Below are positions 35,810 through 44,207 of a stretch of 64,000 bases of DNA, piece by piece. The stretch lies in NCBI RefSeq assembly GCF_018598585.1, contig NZ_JAHESD010000018.1:18988-82987 (forward strand), read 5' to 3'. The DNA comes from Chryseosolibacter indicum. GTDB taxonomy: Bacteria; Bacteroidota; Bacteroidia; Cytophagales; Cyclobacteriaceae. Numbering within the stretch: position 1 is the first letter of the stretch; the number at the start of each line of letters is the position of its first letter. The translations under genes and the position numbers were made by a program. The notes under the pieces were generated by a model. The model was not told where the DNA came from, ran no database searches, and saw nothing but the letters and a program-made list of their open reading frames with translations.

Positions 35810-37324
35810 TTAGTGATTAACTGTTGCAGTTTCCAATCCTAAAACTTCACTGGTCATTGATCTGATGTTCTTTAATAATTGCGCATCCTTATCTAATGGT
35901 TGTGCATATGAGGGAATTAGTTCTTTTAATTTGCTTTGCCATTGAGGCGATTTAATATTCTCAGGGAAACATTTATTTATAAGGTTCAGCATAATAGACA
36001 CTGCTGTGGATGCCCCCGGCGAGGCTCCTAACAAGGCTGCAAGACTTCCGTCTGCTGAACTGATTACTTCAGTTCCAAACTCCAGCACCCCAATATTCTC
36101 CTTATCTCTTTTAATAACCTGGACACGTTGTCCGGCGACTTCCAACTCCCAATCTTCCATTTTTGCATTAGGAAAATACTCCCGTAACGCTTCAAACCGA
36201 TCTTCCGGAGATTGTCTTACCTGATTGATCAGATATTTTGTCAGCGGTATATTATCAAGACCCGCCGCAATCATAGGAATAATGTTATCTGGCTGAATTG
36301 ATTTAATCAAATCAAAGTAGGATCCCTTCTTTAGAAATTTAGTAGAGAAGCCTGCATAAGGTCCGAAGAGTAAGGCTTTCTTGCCATTGATCATCCGGGT
36401 ATCCAGGTGAGGAACCGACATAGGCGGCGATCCCACGGAAGCTTTTCCATAAACTTTCGCGTAATGCCTTTCTATCACATCAGGGTTTGTACATTTTAGC
36501 CATTGACCGCTTACTGGAAATCCTCCATAACCTTTTCCTTCAGGTATATCAGATTTCTCAAGTAGACGAAGTGATCCACCACCCGCACCTATAAATACAA
36601 ACTTTGCGTTAAGTTTGGTTTTGTCTCCGGTTTGTCTGTTTTTAATCTTTACTCTCCATGAACCGTCTTTGTTTCTTTTGAGGCCTTTAACATCATGATT
36701 GAATAGAGAAGTAACTTCGTCCATCTGTTGAAGGCAATTAAACATGCATCTTGTCAAAGCGCCGAAGTTAACATCTGTTCCTAGGGACATGCGGGTGGCA
36801 GCATACTTCTGAAACTTATCCCGGCCTTCCATTGTAAGAGGCATCCAAACCTGCAAATCCTCTGGATGTTCGGAATATTCCATTCCCTTGAATAGATGGC
36901 AATCCTGAAGAGCCTCATAGCGCTTCCATAAATAATCAACGTTTTCTTCGCCCCACACAAAACTTATATGTGGTATTCTATTAATAAAGCTGGATGGAAC
37001 TTTTATAATCTTACTTGTAATCAAATGAGACCAATACTGCTTTGAGATCTCAAATGATTCAGCAATTTTTACTGCCTTAGAAATATCAATAGAACCATCG
37101 GCTCTCATAGGCGTGTAATTAAGTTCACAGAAGGCTGAGTGCCCGGTACCGGCATTATTCCAGGCATCGGAACTTTCCGCTGCCGCTACATCTAGTCTTT
37201 CAACGATTGTTATTTTAAGATTAGGCTGAAGCTCCTTTAAAAGAAGTCCCAGTGTAGCGCTCATAATACCTGCGCCTATTAAAATTACGTCAGAACCAAC
37301 AGGTGTTTTTTCGTTTAAATCCAT
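35810..37324 (-). CDS. mqo: Malate:quinone oxidoreductase
   Basis: 504 residues, typical length. It begins with a FAD motif (DVILIGAGIMSATLGLLLKE) and the Mqo-specific RLDVAAAESSDAWNNAGTGH, GHSAFCELNYTP and GGFPVSGQWLKCTNP segments; the C-terminus has DGSLAALLGASPGASTAVSI. A peripheral membrane flavoenzyme, it oxidises malate to oxaloacetate and passes electrons to menaquinone, replacing or supplementing NAD-dependent malate dehydrogenase. First gene of a two-gene operon with NDH-2. Confidence 0.95.
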   Translation of the reverse strand: MDLNEKTPVGSDVILIGAGIMSATLGLLLKELQPNLKITIVERLDVAAAESSDAWNNAGTGHSAFCELNYTPMRADGSIDISKAVKIAESFEISKQYWSHLITSKIIKVPSSFINRIPHISFVWGEENVDYLWKRYEALQDCHLFKGMEYSEHPEDLQVWMPLTMEGRDKFQKYAATRMSLGTDVNFGALTRCMFNCLQQMDEVTSLFNHDVKGLKRNKDGSWRVKIKNRQTGDKTKLNAKFVFIGAGGGSLRLLEKSDIPEGKGYGGFPVSGQWLKCTNPDVIERHYAKVYGKASVGSPPMSVPHLDTRMINGKKALLFGPYAGFSTKFLKKGSYFDLIKSIQPDNIIPMIAAGLDNIPLTKYLINQVRQSPEDRFEALREYFPNAKMEDWELEVAGQRVQVIKRDKENIGVLEFGTEVISSADGSLAALLGASPGASTAVSIMLNLINKCFPENIKSPQWQSKLKELIPSYAQPLDKDAQLLKNIRSMTSEVLGLETATVNH

Positions 37325-37430
37325 ATATCTATTTAAGAATAAATTCTATGCCTTTTTGCGGAAATATAGCCGCTTTTCCGGCATTATTCTTTTATGAATG
37401 AGTTTAAGTTAAACTAAAACCAGTTGATTT

Positions 37431-37616
37431 ATGGAGAAGTTACAAGTTAAAGGAGCATGGAATGAAATGAAGGGAAAATTGAAGCAGAAGTATGGTCAAT
37501 TAACTGATGATGATTTAGCTTTTGCTGAAGGAAAGGAAGATGAGTTCTATGGCCGTCTTCAGCAAAAACTAGGAAAGTCTAAAGAAGAGTTAAGGAACGA
37601 GATAGAAAAGCTTTAG
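37431..37616 (+). CDS. CsbD-family stress protein
   Basis: 61 residues with the CsbD signature: [20 protein letters not shown] followed by [20 protein letters not shown] and [14 protein letters not shown] small acidic, helical, hydrophilic protein of the family induced by general stress in Bacillus; molecular role unknown. It is followed by two further plus-strand genes (small basic protein, GSP26-like flavoprotein). Confidence 0.92.
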   Translation: MEKLQVKGAWNEMKGKLKQKYGQLTDDDLAFAEGKEDEFYGRLQQKLGKSKEELRNEIEKL

Positions 37617-37698
37617 GGCTCACGCTGCTTTATAATTTTAAGTAGGTAAAGGTCTGCATTAGCAGTCTTTACCTTACCATTTATTAATTCTCGAACTG

Positions 37699-37854
37699 AT
37701 GGCTACTAAAGCAAAAAACAAATTGGGTGTAAAAAATTCCTTGGTGAATAACATCAATGCCAGAAAGAAAAAAGGTATTTCCAGGTCAAAGAAGAAATCG
37801 CCGGTAAGCAAGAAGGCTTATAATGATATGGAACATAACTGGATTAAAAAATAA
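37699..37854 (+). CDS. 51-residue lysine-rich basic protein
   Basis: Short frame from ATG at 37699 to TAA at 37852-37854. It starts MATKAKNKLG and has an RKKKGISRSKKKSPVSKK centre, ending in EHNWIKK. It is about one-third Lys/Arg and has no hydrophobic segment, so nucleic-acid binding or ribosome association is possible but not shown. A start ATG, coherent basic composition and placement between two stress-type genes, 36 bases before the flavoprotein, argue it is real. Confidence 0.55.
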   Translation: MATKAKNKLGVKNSLVNNINARKKKGISRSKKKSPVSKKAYNDMEHNWIKK

Positions 37855-37890
37855 AACATTTGAGGTAGGAAAATATAAAGAACTAATGTT

Positions 37891-38412
37891 ATGAAAAGCG
37901 AAGAGGGAGAAGATGTTCAGCATCTGGAACATCACGAATCGATAGATAAATTAAAAGAACTAGTCAAACATAATAATATTTGTTTGTTCACTACGCACCT
38001 TACTGACGTTCCATTACAAACCAGGCCAATGAGCGTGCAGGAGGTTGATGATGAGGGAAATTTTTGGTTCCTCAGTGATAAAGACAGCAATAAGAATTGG
38101 GAGATAGACGAGGATCCAAGGGTACAACTATTTTTCTCTAATAAAGGGGCGAACGAATATCTCAGTGTTTATGGTCATGCAACCATGTATACCGATCGTA
38201 AAAAGGTTGAGGACATTTGGAGCCCTATTGCCAAAGCGTGGTTCCAGGAGGGCAAAGATGATCCCCACATCTCTGTTATAAAAGTAGCTCCTGAGGATGC
38301 CTACTATTGGGATACAAAAAATAACAAAGCAGTCTCGTTAATTAAAATTATGGCTTCAGTGGTAGGAGGTAGAACAATGGACGATGGCATAGAAGGAAAG
38401 ATGAAGTTTTAA
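37891..38412 (+). CDS. Pyridoxamine 5'-phosphate oxidase-like (general stress protein 26 type)
   Basis: 173 residues with the split-barrel FMN-binding fold: NICLFTTHLTDVPLQTRPMS (phosphate-contacting R-P-M), GNFWFLSDKDSNKNWEID, VQLFFSNKGANEYLSVYGHA and WFQEGKDDPHISVIKVAPED. This is the GSP26-like group, flavin-binding and stress induced, with no proven catalytic reaction. It closes a short stress cluster with csbD; a strong hairpin follows. Confidence 0.88.
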   Translation: MKSEEGEDVQHLEHHESIDKLKELVKHNNICLFTTHLTDVPLQTRPMSVQEVDDEGNFWFLSDKDSNKNWEIDEDPRVQLFFSNKGANEYLSVYGHATMYTDRKKVEDIWSPIAKAWFQEGKDDPHISVIKVAPEDAYYWDTKNNKAVSLIKIMASVVGGRTMDDGIEGKMKF

Positions 38413-38434
38413 TATCAAATACAAATTGGTATAA

Positions 38435-38457
38435 AAGCCCGGGGTTTAGCCGGGCTT
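38435..38457. terminator. Bidirectional terminator between convergent genes
   Basis: Perfect 8-base GC-rich stem AAGCCCGG (38435-38442)/CCGGGCTT (38450-38457) with a 7-base loop, flanked by short A and T runs. It separates the GSP26-like gene from the convergent gene ending at 38496. Confidence 0.75.
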
Positions 38458-38495
38458 ATTGATACCGCTTCTCTATAAGTAAAATCTCCATTAAA

Positions 38496-38711
38496 TCAAT
38501 TGTTACTAATATTTCTAATTGCAAAGATTTCATTCTTCAATTCTACCAAAGCAATAATAATATCGTCAATATCATTCTCATCGAATTCAATGTAGTGAAA
38601 CCGATCGGGATTTTCAGTCTCATCAGTTTGCATCATAATTGACTGTTTCTCATAATCGACATACAATTCGAAACCGACACCTTCTTTGTCATAGAATTTT
38701 AGTGCTTTCAT
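38496..38711 (-). CDS. Small acidic protein of unknown function
   Basis: 71 residues, acidic, with a beta-hairpin-like start (KALKFYDKEGVGFELYVDYE) and a helical acidic end (IDDIIIALVELKNEIFAI). No membrane segment or known motif. It resembles short conserved Bacteroidota orphans. Single gene, convergent with the stress cluster. Confidence 0.55.
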   Translation of the reverse strand: MKALKFYDKEGVGFELYVDYEKQSIMMQTDETENPDRFHYIEFDENDIDDIIIALVELKNEIFAIRNISNN

Positions 38712-38861
38712 AGTTCTGTTTTTTTACATGAAGCTACAAGTTCAGAGCGTAAATTCTATTTCTCATGTGAACAAGTGATCCACAAAAGCAATTGTTGATA
38801 AGTTTTAAATCTCTATATGTAGGAATTGAAGAAAAAGTATATTAGGATCGCGTGAAATTGA

Positions 38862-40103
38862 ATGAGAATGAATTCAGGTAAAGGGAAGAATACTTATATT
38901 ATTTGGATCCTAGGGTTGCTTTCAACCATTAGTCCGTTCGCGATAGATTTATATTTGCCTGCTTTTGCAGAAATAGCCGATCATTTTCATACTACTCCTG
39001 CCAAAATATCACTTTCGGTTTCAAGCTATTTCGTTGGAATGGCACTAGGACAAATTCTTTATGGGCCTTTGCTTGATCGGTTTGGAAGAAAGCCTCCTTT
39101 ATATGCAGGCCTTACTGTATTTATCATTGCAAGTATTACATGTACGCTGTCTACAAGTGATCAGTTTCTGATCATCGCAAGGTTCTTTCAGGCGATTGGC
39201 GGAAGTGTGGCATGGGTGGCTGCTGTAACAATGGTAAGAGATTTCTTTCCTGTTTCTGAAAGTTCAAAAGTTTTCTCATTGCTTATTCTAATTCTTGGTG
39301 TATCTCCATTACTTGCTCCAACTATAGGAGGTTTTATTGCCACAAGCCTAGGTTGGAAGGCTATATTTTTTATGCTGGCGGTGCTTGCGTTGCTAACGCT
39401 CTCTATTGTTTACACATTGTTGCCTGCAGCGAGAGAACCAGATAGAAGCGTATCTTTAAAAGCTGGCCCCATGCTTTCCACTTTTACTTCTGTGTTAAGG
39501 AATGCTCAATTCTCTACCTATGCTTTTGCAGGAGCGTTCTCCTTTTCAACGCTTTTTATCTATGTTGCAGGCTCACCTATCATTTTTATGGACATTTTCC
39601 ACGTAAGCCCACAAACGTATGGCGGTATCTTTGCTTTATTATCTGTAGGTTTTATAGGAGGAAGTCAGCTAAACATCTTTCTGACAAAAACATATCCGAA
39701 TGAGCAGGTGTTTAAAGTAGCGCTTATTGTGCAAATCGCTACAAGTACACTGTTTTTTCTTTTTGCATGGAATGATTGGCTCGTTTTAAATAATACACTG
39801 TTGTTTTTCTTCATTTGCCTGACTTGCATTGGTCTTATTAATCCAAATGCTTCTGCATTGGCTATTGCTCCGTTTACAAGAAACATTGGCAGTGCGTCTG
39901 CTCTACTGGGATTTATACAACTAGGTACCGCAGCACTAACTTCAAGTGGTGTCGGAATTTTTGAATCAAAAGAGACTTACCCGATAATTTGTCTTATGCT
40001 AATCACCAGTGCAATAGCGGGACTCATACTTGGTGTTGGAAGAAAGATAATAGGAGAGGGGACAGTAACCGTCAACGATACTGCTACACCCTCAATGCAC
40101 TGA
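38862..40103 (+). CDS. Bcr/CflA-family MFS drug exporter
   Basis: 413 residues with 12 transmembrane segments. Family marks: STISPFAIDLYLPAFAEIAD in helix 1, the loop 2-3 signature LGQILYGPLLDRFGRKPPLY and the helix 5 motif (ILGVSPLLAPTIGGFIA, antiporter motif C). Proton-driven export of drugs or metabolites (Bcr exports bicyclomycin and sulfonamides in E. coli). A second ATG two codons in (38868) could also be the start. It ends four bases from the convergent next gene with no terminator between. Confidence 0.9.
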   Translation: MRMNSGKGKNTYIIWILGLLSTISPFAIDLYLPAFAEIADHFHTTPAKISLSVSSYFVGMALGQILYGPLLDRFGRKPPLYAGLTVFIIASITCTLSTSDQFLIIARFFQAIGGSVAWVAAVTMVRDFFPVSESSKVFSLLILILGVSPLLAPTIGGFIATSLGWKAIFFMLAVLALLTLSIVYTLLPAAREPDRSVSLKAGPMLSTFTSVLRNAQFSTYAFAGAFSFSTLFIYVAGSPIIFMDIFHVSPQTYGGIFALLSVGFIGGSQLNIFLTKTYPNEQVFKVALIVQIATSTLFFLFAWNDWLVLNNTLLFFFICLTCIGLINPNASALAIAPFTRNIGSASALLGFIQLGTAALTSSGVGIFESKETYPIICLMLITSAIAGLILGVGRKIIGEGTVTVNDTATPSMH

Positions 40104-40107
40104 TGGT

Positions 40108-40677
40108 TTAGTAATTCTTACTATAAAGTGTGACGTCCTTCATCATATTTCTCGCGAAGGCATATGAGAGACCTTTTGATACATACGATTTTGAGGGCTC
40201 ATTTAAAACGAACGACACTGAATTAGGCACTTGAAAGCCCCAGGTGCCGGAGAATTGTAATTCTCCTGGAACAATTATAGCAACATGTTTTATTCCTTCC
40301 TCTGTTGTATAAACTGCAACCACCGCTTTGTGAGCGTTGGCTAGTTCTTGCGCTTCCGTCAACGTTTTCTGTTCGTATGCGTGCCCAAGCAATTTCCATT
40401 GAGAGGATTCAGAGAACAAGCTAGCCATTTCGTTAAGCATAAGGTAGCGCTTCGCCTTATCGGAATAAAGAGCATTTATTTTGTAAACTTTTGCCAGAGA
40501 TTCACCAACATACGAACTACAACCTAGATTTTCCTTTGATCCATTAGCACATTCAAGAAATTTATCCATGAGTTGCGACAAGTCTGTTTCCCATTTAGGA
40601 TTGATGGATTGTGAATAGCTATTTAAAAATGGAACCGATAAAAGACTGAATATTAATGCAATGGATTTTAAACGCAT
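40108..40677 (-). CDS. Secreted papain-like (NlpC/P60/CHAP-type) protein, putative
   Basis: 189 residues when started at the ATG at 40677, preferred over one seven codons upstream because the signal peptide (MRKSI-like basic start, FSLLSVPFLNSYSQS) then begins correctly. Cys53 sits before a helix (GCSSYVGESLAKVY) and His131 heads a strand (KHVAIIVPGEL) after NAHKAVVAVYTTEEG. This Cys-helix then His-strand order is that of papain-like NlpC/P60 and CHAP amidases. Periplasmic peptidoglycan or peptide cleavage is possible. Assignment rests on a few motifs and could be wrong. Confidence 0.45.
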   Translation of the reverse strand: MRLKSIALIFSLLSVPFLNSYSQSINPKWETDLSQLMDKFLECANGSKENLGCSSYVGESLAKVYKINALYSDKAKRYLMLNEMASLFSESSQWKLLGHAYEQKTLTEAQELANAHKAVVAVYTTEEGIKHVAIIVPGELQFSGTWGFQVPNSVSFVLNEPSKSYVSKGLSYAFARNMMKDVTLYSKNY

Positions 40678-40838
40678 ACCATGTAAAGTTAGCGACACAA
40701 AAGTGCAAATTTTAATCTAAGCGACCATTCATTAAAACTATACATATCGTTACAAATCTTACATCAGAAATATATAAGCGGCAATTTAAAGAAGCTATCC
40801 ACTAGATATTTCCTCCCAAAAAAATGAAAGAATAATTG

Positions 40839-40881
40839 GTAACTAAATGGTTACGTATTAACATTGTAACCGATTGGTTAC
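40839..40881. promoter_or_regulatory. Paired palindromic operators upstream of the ArsR-AHSA1 cluster
   Basis: Two inverted repeats of the form GTAAC-N6-GTTAC: GTAACTAAATGGTTAC (40839-40854) and GTAACCGATTGGTTAC (40866-40881), 27 bases centre to centre. They lie 80-120 bases before the ArsR start and are probable binding sites of that regulator. Confidence 0.65.
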
Positions 40882-40960
40882 ATGACATCAAAATGATTGC
40901 AGGGAGTTTAGCTAATGTATGTATTAAAGAGGCTTTTTTATTCATAACAACAATTAAACT

Positions 40961-41329
40961 ATGAGAAGAGATGTATTTCAGGCAATAGCAGATCCAACAA
41001 GAAGAGAGATCATAAACTTAGTGGCTCATAGGTCTTTAAACCTAAATGCAGTTGCCGAAAAATTTGATATCAGCCGACCAGCTATTTCAAAACATATTAA
41101 GATCCTGACGGAGTGCGGGCTTGTTGTGATCAAACAACAGGGCAGAGAACGTTATTGCGAAGCACGGCTACAGAAATTAAATGAGGTCTCGAAGTGGATT
41201 GATCAGTATCGGGAATTCTGGACCAAGAAACTCGATGCTCTTGAGAATTTTCTTGCAACTGATGCAGAGTTGGACATCAAAGATGAAACTAAAGGTAGAA
41301 GTACAAAATCAAAAAGAAGGAAAAAATGA
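40961..41329 (+). CDS. ArsR-type winged-helix regulator (AHSA1-linked)
   Basis: 122 residues: MRRDVFQAIADPTRREIINL, then FDISRPAISKHIKILTECGL (recognition helix) and QQGRERYCEARLQKLNEV (wing), followed by a helical dimerisation tail ending with a lysine-rich patch. This is the group of metal-independent ArsR repressors habitually encoded with SRPBCC/AHSA1 proteins. It overlaps the next gene by four bases (ATGA). Two palindromes upstream fit autoregulation. Confidence 0.9.
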   Translation: MRRDVFQAIADPTRREIINLVAHRSLNLNAVAEKFDISRPAISKHIKILTECGLVVIKQQGRERYCEARLQKLNEVSKWIDQYREFWTKKLDALENFLATDAELDIKDETKGRSTKSKRRKK

Positions 41330-41754
41330 AAATAGAACCTTTTGTTATTGAGCGCACCTTCAATGCTTCCGTTGAGAAAGTATGGAAGGCAATTACTGAT
41401 AAAGACAAAATGAAGCATTGGTATTTCGATCTTGCAGAATTTAAGCCAGAAATTGGTTTTGAGTTTCACTTTGAAGCAGGGGAAAAGGGTAAATGTTATG
41501 TGCATCTATGTAAAGTTACAGCGGTTATACCCAATCGAAAATTACAGTACAGCTGGCGTTATCAGGGCTATACAGGTATTTCATTTGTAACATGGGAACT
41601 CTTTCCGGAAGGAGAGTCTAAGACAAGGCTCAAATTAACGCATGAAGGCCTTGAAACATTCCCTGTCGATAATCCTGATCTCGCACCTCATAATTTCGAA
41701 CGAGGATGGAATGCAATAGTAGGACAATCACTTCAGAATTTTTTGGAAAACTAA
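41326..41754 (+). CDS. SRPBCC/AHSA1-domain protein
   Basis: 142 residues of the START-like (Bet v1) fold: FVIERTFNASVEKVWKAITD at the start, KMKHWYFDLAEFKPEIGFEF next and the C-terminal helix FERGWNAIVGQSLQNFLEN. These small-molecule-binding domains have a deep hydrophobic cavity; in this operon context the ligand may be the signal or toxic compound handled by the cluster. Its ATG overlaps the regulator's stop, indicating coupled translation. Confidence 0.9.
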   Translation: MKIEPFVIERTFNASVEKVWKAITDKDKMKHWYFDLAEFKPEIGFEFHFEAGEKGKCYVHLCKVTAVIPNRKLQYSWRYQGYTGISFVTWELFPEGESKTRLKLTHEGLETFPVDNPDLAPHNFERGWNAIVGQSLQNFLEN

Positions 41755-41778
41755 ACCGATACAACTAACCCATAATTT

Positions 41779-42159
41779 ATGAAAATTGCACTAACAAGTA
41801 TTTTTGTAAACAACCCTATTGAAGCACATAAGTTTTACACAGAAAAACTAGGCTTTACAAGCAGGATGTTCATGCCTGAAGCCTTTCTGGCAATTGTGGC
41901 ATCTCCCGAACAACCTGATGGAGCCGGGCTACTTCTTGAACCTAACATGAATCTTGGTGCTAAGGAATTTCAGGAAAACATTTATAAAGCGGGGCTGCCT
42001 ATAATAGTATTTGGAGTTGATGACATCAACAAGGAATATGAACGATTAAAGAACCTGGGAGTGATATTTAAAAACCCTCCTACAAAACGTGATTGGGGAA
42101 CCGAAGCGGTATTTGATGATACCTGTGGAAACTACGTTCAAATCATGCAGAACAATTAA
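41779..42159 (+). CDS. VOC-superfamily (glyoxalase/bleomycin-resistance-like) protein
   Basis: 126 residues with two beta-alpha-beta-beta-beta repeats: ALTSIFVNNPIEAHKFYTEK in the first and IIVFGVDDINKEYERLKNLG in the second, ending EAVFDDTCGNYVQIMQNN. Metal-ligand positions are only partly conserved, so it may bind and sequester a ligand instead of catalysing a reaction. Third gene of the ArsR-AHSA1-VOC unit, 24 bases after the previous stop. Confidence 0.9.
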   Translation: MKIALTSIFVNNPIEAHKFYTEKLGFTSRMFMPEAFLAIVASPEQPDGAGLLLEPNMNLGAKEFQENIYKAGLPIIVFGVDDINKEYERLKNLGVIFKNPPTKRDWGTEAVFDDTCGNYVQIMQNN

Positions 42160-42273
42160 GATTAATTGATCAAGCAAGCTTATTCCGGACTTTATTGTTT
42201 CAAATGCACATCAGGTAAGAGGTAGTATGGCAAATTAAACTCTTTACATTAAATTCATGTTACTCATGAATAG

Positions 42274-44097
42274 ATGAAAAAAAGTTTATTTACAGTTGCA
42301 GGAAAATCCCTGACCTTTGCCTGGAATACAAACCGGAAACTATTCCTCCTTATTATCTTTCTTAATCTTTTTATTGGATCTACAGTATATGTCCAATACA
42401 CAAGTTTTGCCTCGATCGTTGATGAGATAGTGAAAATAAAAGAAGGGGCGAATAATATGACTCCTTTAATTAAATCCGCTATTATGCTAGGGCTGTCTTT
42501 CCTGATTCCTACAATTGCTAGCAATATTCTTGCTTATAGTCGCGTGGTATTCAGAATGCAGCAGAGTTTACATCTTGAGATGTACAAAATAGAAAAACAA
42601 AGCAACCTCGATATTGGTACAATTGAAAGTAATTCATATCAAACTTTGCTAAGAGGTGCTAAAGAATGGGGTAGTAGCAGCGTGCTTAACCTACAAGATT
42701 TTGTCTTTACTTCGGCATCCAGTTTTGCTGGTATTGCTACATCCATGGTCATTCTGGGATCGCTAAACAAGTGGCTTGTACTATTTGCTTTTATGGCGGC
42801 AGCTCCGGTTTACTTCTTCTATAAAAAATACAGCAAGGAAGTCTTTCGAGTGCGATATTTATCTATAGATGATCAAAGGATTATAGGAAACAGGATTTCG
42901 CATTTTGAAGAACTACAGAAAGCTGTAGATGTTATTCTTCTGCAACTGAAGTACTGGCTTAAAGAGCAGATATTTGAACGAAAGAATTCATACAATAAGA
43001 AAATAGCCGAAGCTGAGAAAAAGAAATGGCTCTCTTACGGATTATTAAGTGTGTGGTATCTGGTATTTCTTTTCGCCGCGATTGCACTAATGACGCGTGA
43101 AGCACTTGCAGGGACAATAGCAGTAGGTGGGTTGTTGCTCGCATTTAATACTTACACGCGTTTTTATCAAACAATTAACAGTTATGTTGAGTCAATTTCA
43201 TTTACCGAAGAAGCAGCTCGATATGCTTCAAAGTGGTTTGAATTATTTGAATTAAAACCAAAAATCATTTCCAATAAAGATGCTTTGCGATTTACCTTTA
43301 ATCAGGCTCCGCTTATAGAATTTAAAAATGTATCGTTTCGATATCCGAATGAAGATGGTGCTCGGCCCTATGTACTTCAAAATTTATCCTTTACTATAAA
43401 GCCTGGGGAGAAAATAGCTATAGTGGGAGTAAATGGAGCAGGTAAAACAACGCTTATAAAGTTGCTATGTAGGGTCTATGACCCTACTGATGGAAGTATA
43501 CTTATTAACGGAACAAACTTACGAGATATTAATCTTCATGACTGGCATGAAGCACTGGGCATACTGTTTCAGGATTTCCCCGTATACAACTCAACCATAC
43601 TTGAGTCGATAGGTATAGGAAGAGTTTCCGTTGATATCAATCAAATAAAAGTAAAAGAGGCAGCAGTGTTTTCCGGCGCTGATGAATTTATTAATAACTA
43701 TAACCAGTTGATCTGGAAAGACTTTAAAGATGGTGTTGATCTGTCAAAGGGCCAGCATCAACGGCTTGCCGTAGCAAGAATGTTTTATCGCAATGCTCCT
43801 GTTACTATATTAGATGAACCTACAGCTTCTATTGATGCTGTAACAGAAGAAAAGATTTTTGCGTCACTCGAGCAAAATATGGAGGGTAGGAGTGTTGTAT
43901 TAATCACCCATCGCTTTAGCACAGTAAAAAATGCTGATACAATTCTCGTGCTGGAGCACGGTAAAATTATTGAGCAGGGAATGCACCAAGAGCTTATAAA
44001 GCGAGAAGGAAGATATGCAGAATTGTATAACATGCAGGCTAAACGGTATCTTGAAGATATGCAGAAGCATGTTTTACAGCCAGGATTGAGTGAGTAG
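42274..44097 (+). CDS. ABC half-exporter (fused membrane and ATPase domains)
   Basis: 607 residues: six-helix membrane domain (about 1-330), then a nucleotide-binding domain with Walker A GVNGAGKT (Lys391), signature LSKGQ (490-494, usual LSGGQ), Walker B VTILDEP (catalytic Glu515) and H-loop ITHR. It is complete and should dimerise to export a substrate. The membrane domain is diverged from typical MsbA/lipid flippases, with a polar EEKKKWLSYGLLSVWYLVFL-like middle. A palindrome and a polytopic gene follow on the same strand, suggesting a two-component export unit. Confidence 0.85.
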   Translation: MKKSLFTVAGKSLTFAWNTNRKLFLLIIFLNLFIGSTVYVQYTSFASIVDEIVKIKEGANNMTPLIKSAIMLGLSFLIPTIASNILAYSRVVFRMQQSLHLEMYKIEKQSNLDIGTIESNSYQTLLRGAKEWGSSSVLNLQDFVFTSASSFAGIATSMVILGSLNKWLVLFAFMAAAPVYFFYKKYSKEVFRVRYLSIDDQRIIGNRISHFEELQKAVDVILLQLKYWLKEQIFERKNSYNKKIAEAEKKKWLSYGLLSVWYLVFLFAAIALMTREALAGTIAVGGLLLAFNTYTRFYQTINSYVESISFTEEAARYASKWFELFELKPKIISNKDALRFTFNQAPLIEFKNVSFRYPNEDGARPYVLQNLSFTIKPGEKIAIVGVNGAGKTTLIKLLCRVYDPTDGSILINGTNLRDINLHDWHEALGILFQDFPVYNSTILESIGIGRVSVDINQIKVKEAAVFSGADEFINNYNQLIWKDFKDGVDLSKGQHQRLAVARMFYRNAPVTILDEPTASIDAVTEEKIFASLEQNMEGRSVVLITHRFSTVKNADTILVLEHGKIIEQGMHQELIKREGRYAELYNMQAKRYLEDMQKHVLQPGLSE

Positions 44098-44108
44098 AGG
44101 ATTTTGCT

Positions 44109-44124
44109 TTAACCAATTGGTTAA
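44109..44124. promoter_or_regulatory. Perfect 16-bp palindrome between exporter genes
   Basis: TTAACCAATTGGTTAA is a perfect palindrome. It shares the core TAACC-N-ATTGGTTA with the operator at 40866-40881, differing only at one inner and the outermost bases. It is a plausible third site of the same ArsR-type regulator, in front of the gene at 44208. Confidence 0.55.
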
Positions 44125-44207
44125 TGATAACACCAATACATAAAACAGTACAGGTTTATTTGATGTATTGTAATTAGCAGTGTGTGCCAGCGACAAACCT
44201 TAAGATA

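Noticed and set aside
41203..41505. 100-residue minus-strand frame over the ArsR/AHSA1 junction
   Set aside because: Antisense to two well-supported genes, and its sequence is low-complexity hydrophobic/aromatic.
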